Assembly: GCA_913062745.1 (NCBI GenBank)
Contig: CAJXXJ010000172.1
Span: 1 to 7,452, forward strand
DNA: 7,452 nucleotides
Direction of reading: 5' to 3'
Source of the DNA: an uncultured Phaeodactylibacter sp.
Lineage (GTDB): Bacteria > Bacteroidota > Bacteroidia > Chitinophagales > Saprospiraceae
The position numbers and the translations under genes are program-made. The notes beneath the pieces were generated by a model, which had not been told where the DNA came from, searched no databases, and was given only the letters and a program-made list of their open reading frames with translations. Shown in pieces: positions 6,947-7,452 of this stretch. Position 1 is the stretch's first letter; the number at the start of each line of letters is the position of its first letter.

Positions 6947-7452
6947 ATGAACCCTCAGGTATTCGTCATCTTTGGCGCATCCGGCGATTTGGCTAAGCGC
7001 AAACTGCTGCCGGCGGTCTTCGAGCTTTATAAAGAAGGCTTCCTGCCGGAAAAATTTGCCATTTTAGGCGTAAGCCGTACGGAGTATTCTGATGAAGAAT
7101 TTCGCCGGCAGGCTTTCTTCGATAACCAATTTATTGAGTCGGAAAAAGCCGCTGATTTCGCAGAGCGCCTGTTCTACCAGCCGATTGATACCCTCAATGG
7201 CAGCGAATACAGCAAGGTACGCACCCGCCTCACCGAGCTTGATCAGCAGCTGGGCACAGAAGGCAACTACATTTTCTATCTGTCAACGCCTCCCCGCCTG
7301 TACACGGAAATCCCCTCTTTTTTGGCGCAGGAGGGGCTGAATACCAACGGTGGCGGTATCCGCCGGCTGGTGATCGAAAAACCCTTTGGCTACGACGAAG
7401 AGTCCGCCCGAAAGCTCAACCTCTCGCTGCTGCAGTACTTTACGGAAGACCA
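6947..7452 (+). CDS. zwf: Glucose-6-phosphate 1-dehydrogenase, 3'-truncated by window edge
   Basis: Zwf oxidises glucose-6-phosphate to 6-phosphogluconolactone, the entry step of the oxidative pentose phosphate pathway. The frame stays open from the ATG at 6947 to the window end, giving 168 complete codons of an expected roughly 480-510. The start MNPQVFVIFGASGDLAKRKL contains the family's coenzyme-binding motif GASGDLAKRK (10-19), followed by LPAVFELYKEGFLP and FAILGVSRTEYSDEEF (37-52). Arg44 sits where the Leuconostoc enzyme uses Arg46 to bind the NADP 2'-phosphate. NYIFYLSTPP (107-116) and the substrate-binding IEKPFGYD (143-150, Lys145) are also present. The catalytic His motif (RIDHYLGK) would lie downstream, outside the window. 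The start fits a 35-nt leader after a perfect -7 box. It is divergent from rpiB-gnd. Confidence 0.96.
   Translation, partial: MNPQVFVIFGASGDLAKRKLLPAVFELYKEGFLPEKFAILGVSRTEYSDEEFRRQAFFDNQFIESEKAADFAERLFYQPIDTLNGSEYSKVRTRLTELDQQLGTEGNYIFYLSTPPRLYTEIPSFLAQEGLNTNGGGIRRLVIEKPFGYDEESARKLNLSLLQYFTED

Overview
The window is a housekeeping, central-metabolism stretch of a Bacteroidota chromosome. A Saprospiria-like lineage (Lewinella or relatives) is my best guess. The grounds are a GC content that looks mid-50s by eye, gene starts with A/T-rich leaders and no Shine-Dalgarno box, a perfect Bacteroidota-type -7 box (TAnnTTTG) in front of zwf, and protein sequences of Bacteroidota character. The assignment below phylum is inference.

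Layout. On the + strand, positions 1-3425 hold carA (3' part, cut by the window edge), eno, a small ftsB/divIC-like gene and sucD: pyrimidine/arginine precursor synthesis, glycolysis, septum formation and the TCA cycle. A 14-bp hairpin separates sucD from a convergent minus-strand gene (3474-4136). That gene encodes a VAT-1-like medium-chain dehydrogenase/reductase that has lost its whole nucleotide-binding domain without a frameshift. A 195-bp non-coding gap (4137-4331) follows, then a + strand gene for a small secreted outer-membrane beta-barrel protein (4332-4880). A second strong hairpin (4906-4940) separates it from a minus-strand pair, rpiB-gnd (6828 down to 4946). This pair is divergent from zwf (starting at 6947 and running off the right edge), with a 118-bp shared control region.

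How the genes work together. zwf, gnd and rpiB form a pentose-phosphate cluster: glucose-6-phosphate to 6-phosphogluconolactone (Zwf), 6-phosphogluconate to ribulose-5-phosphate (Gnd), and ribulose-5-phosphate to ribose-5-phosphate (RpiB). The lactonase step is not in the window. The coenzyme-binding residues suggest a split: Zwf keeps the Arg that reads the NADP 2'-phosphate, while Gnd has Asp-Leu-Asp where NADP enzymes have Asn-Arg-Ser/Thr.

I found no mobile element, CRISPR array, tRNA, rRNA or defence system, and no convincing undescribed multi-gene system. The two observations most worth following are the domain-deleted reductase and the predicted coenzyme switch in Gnd.
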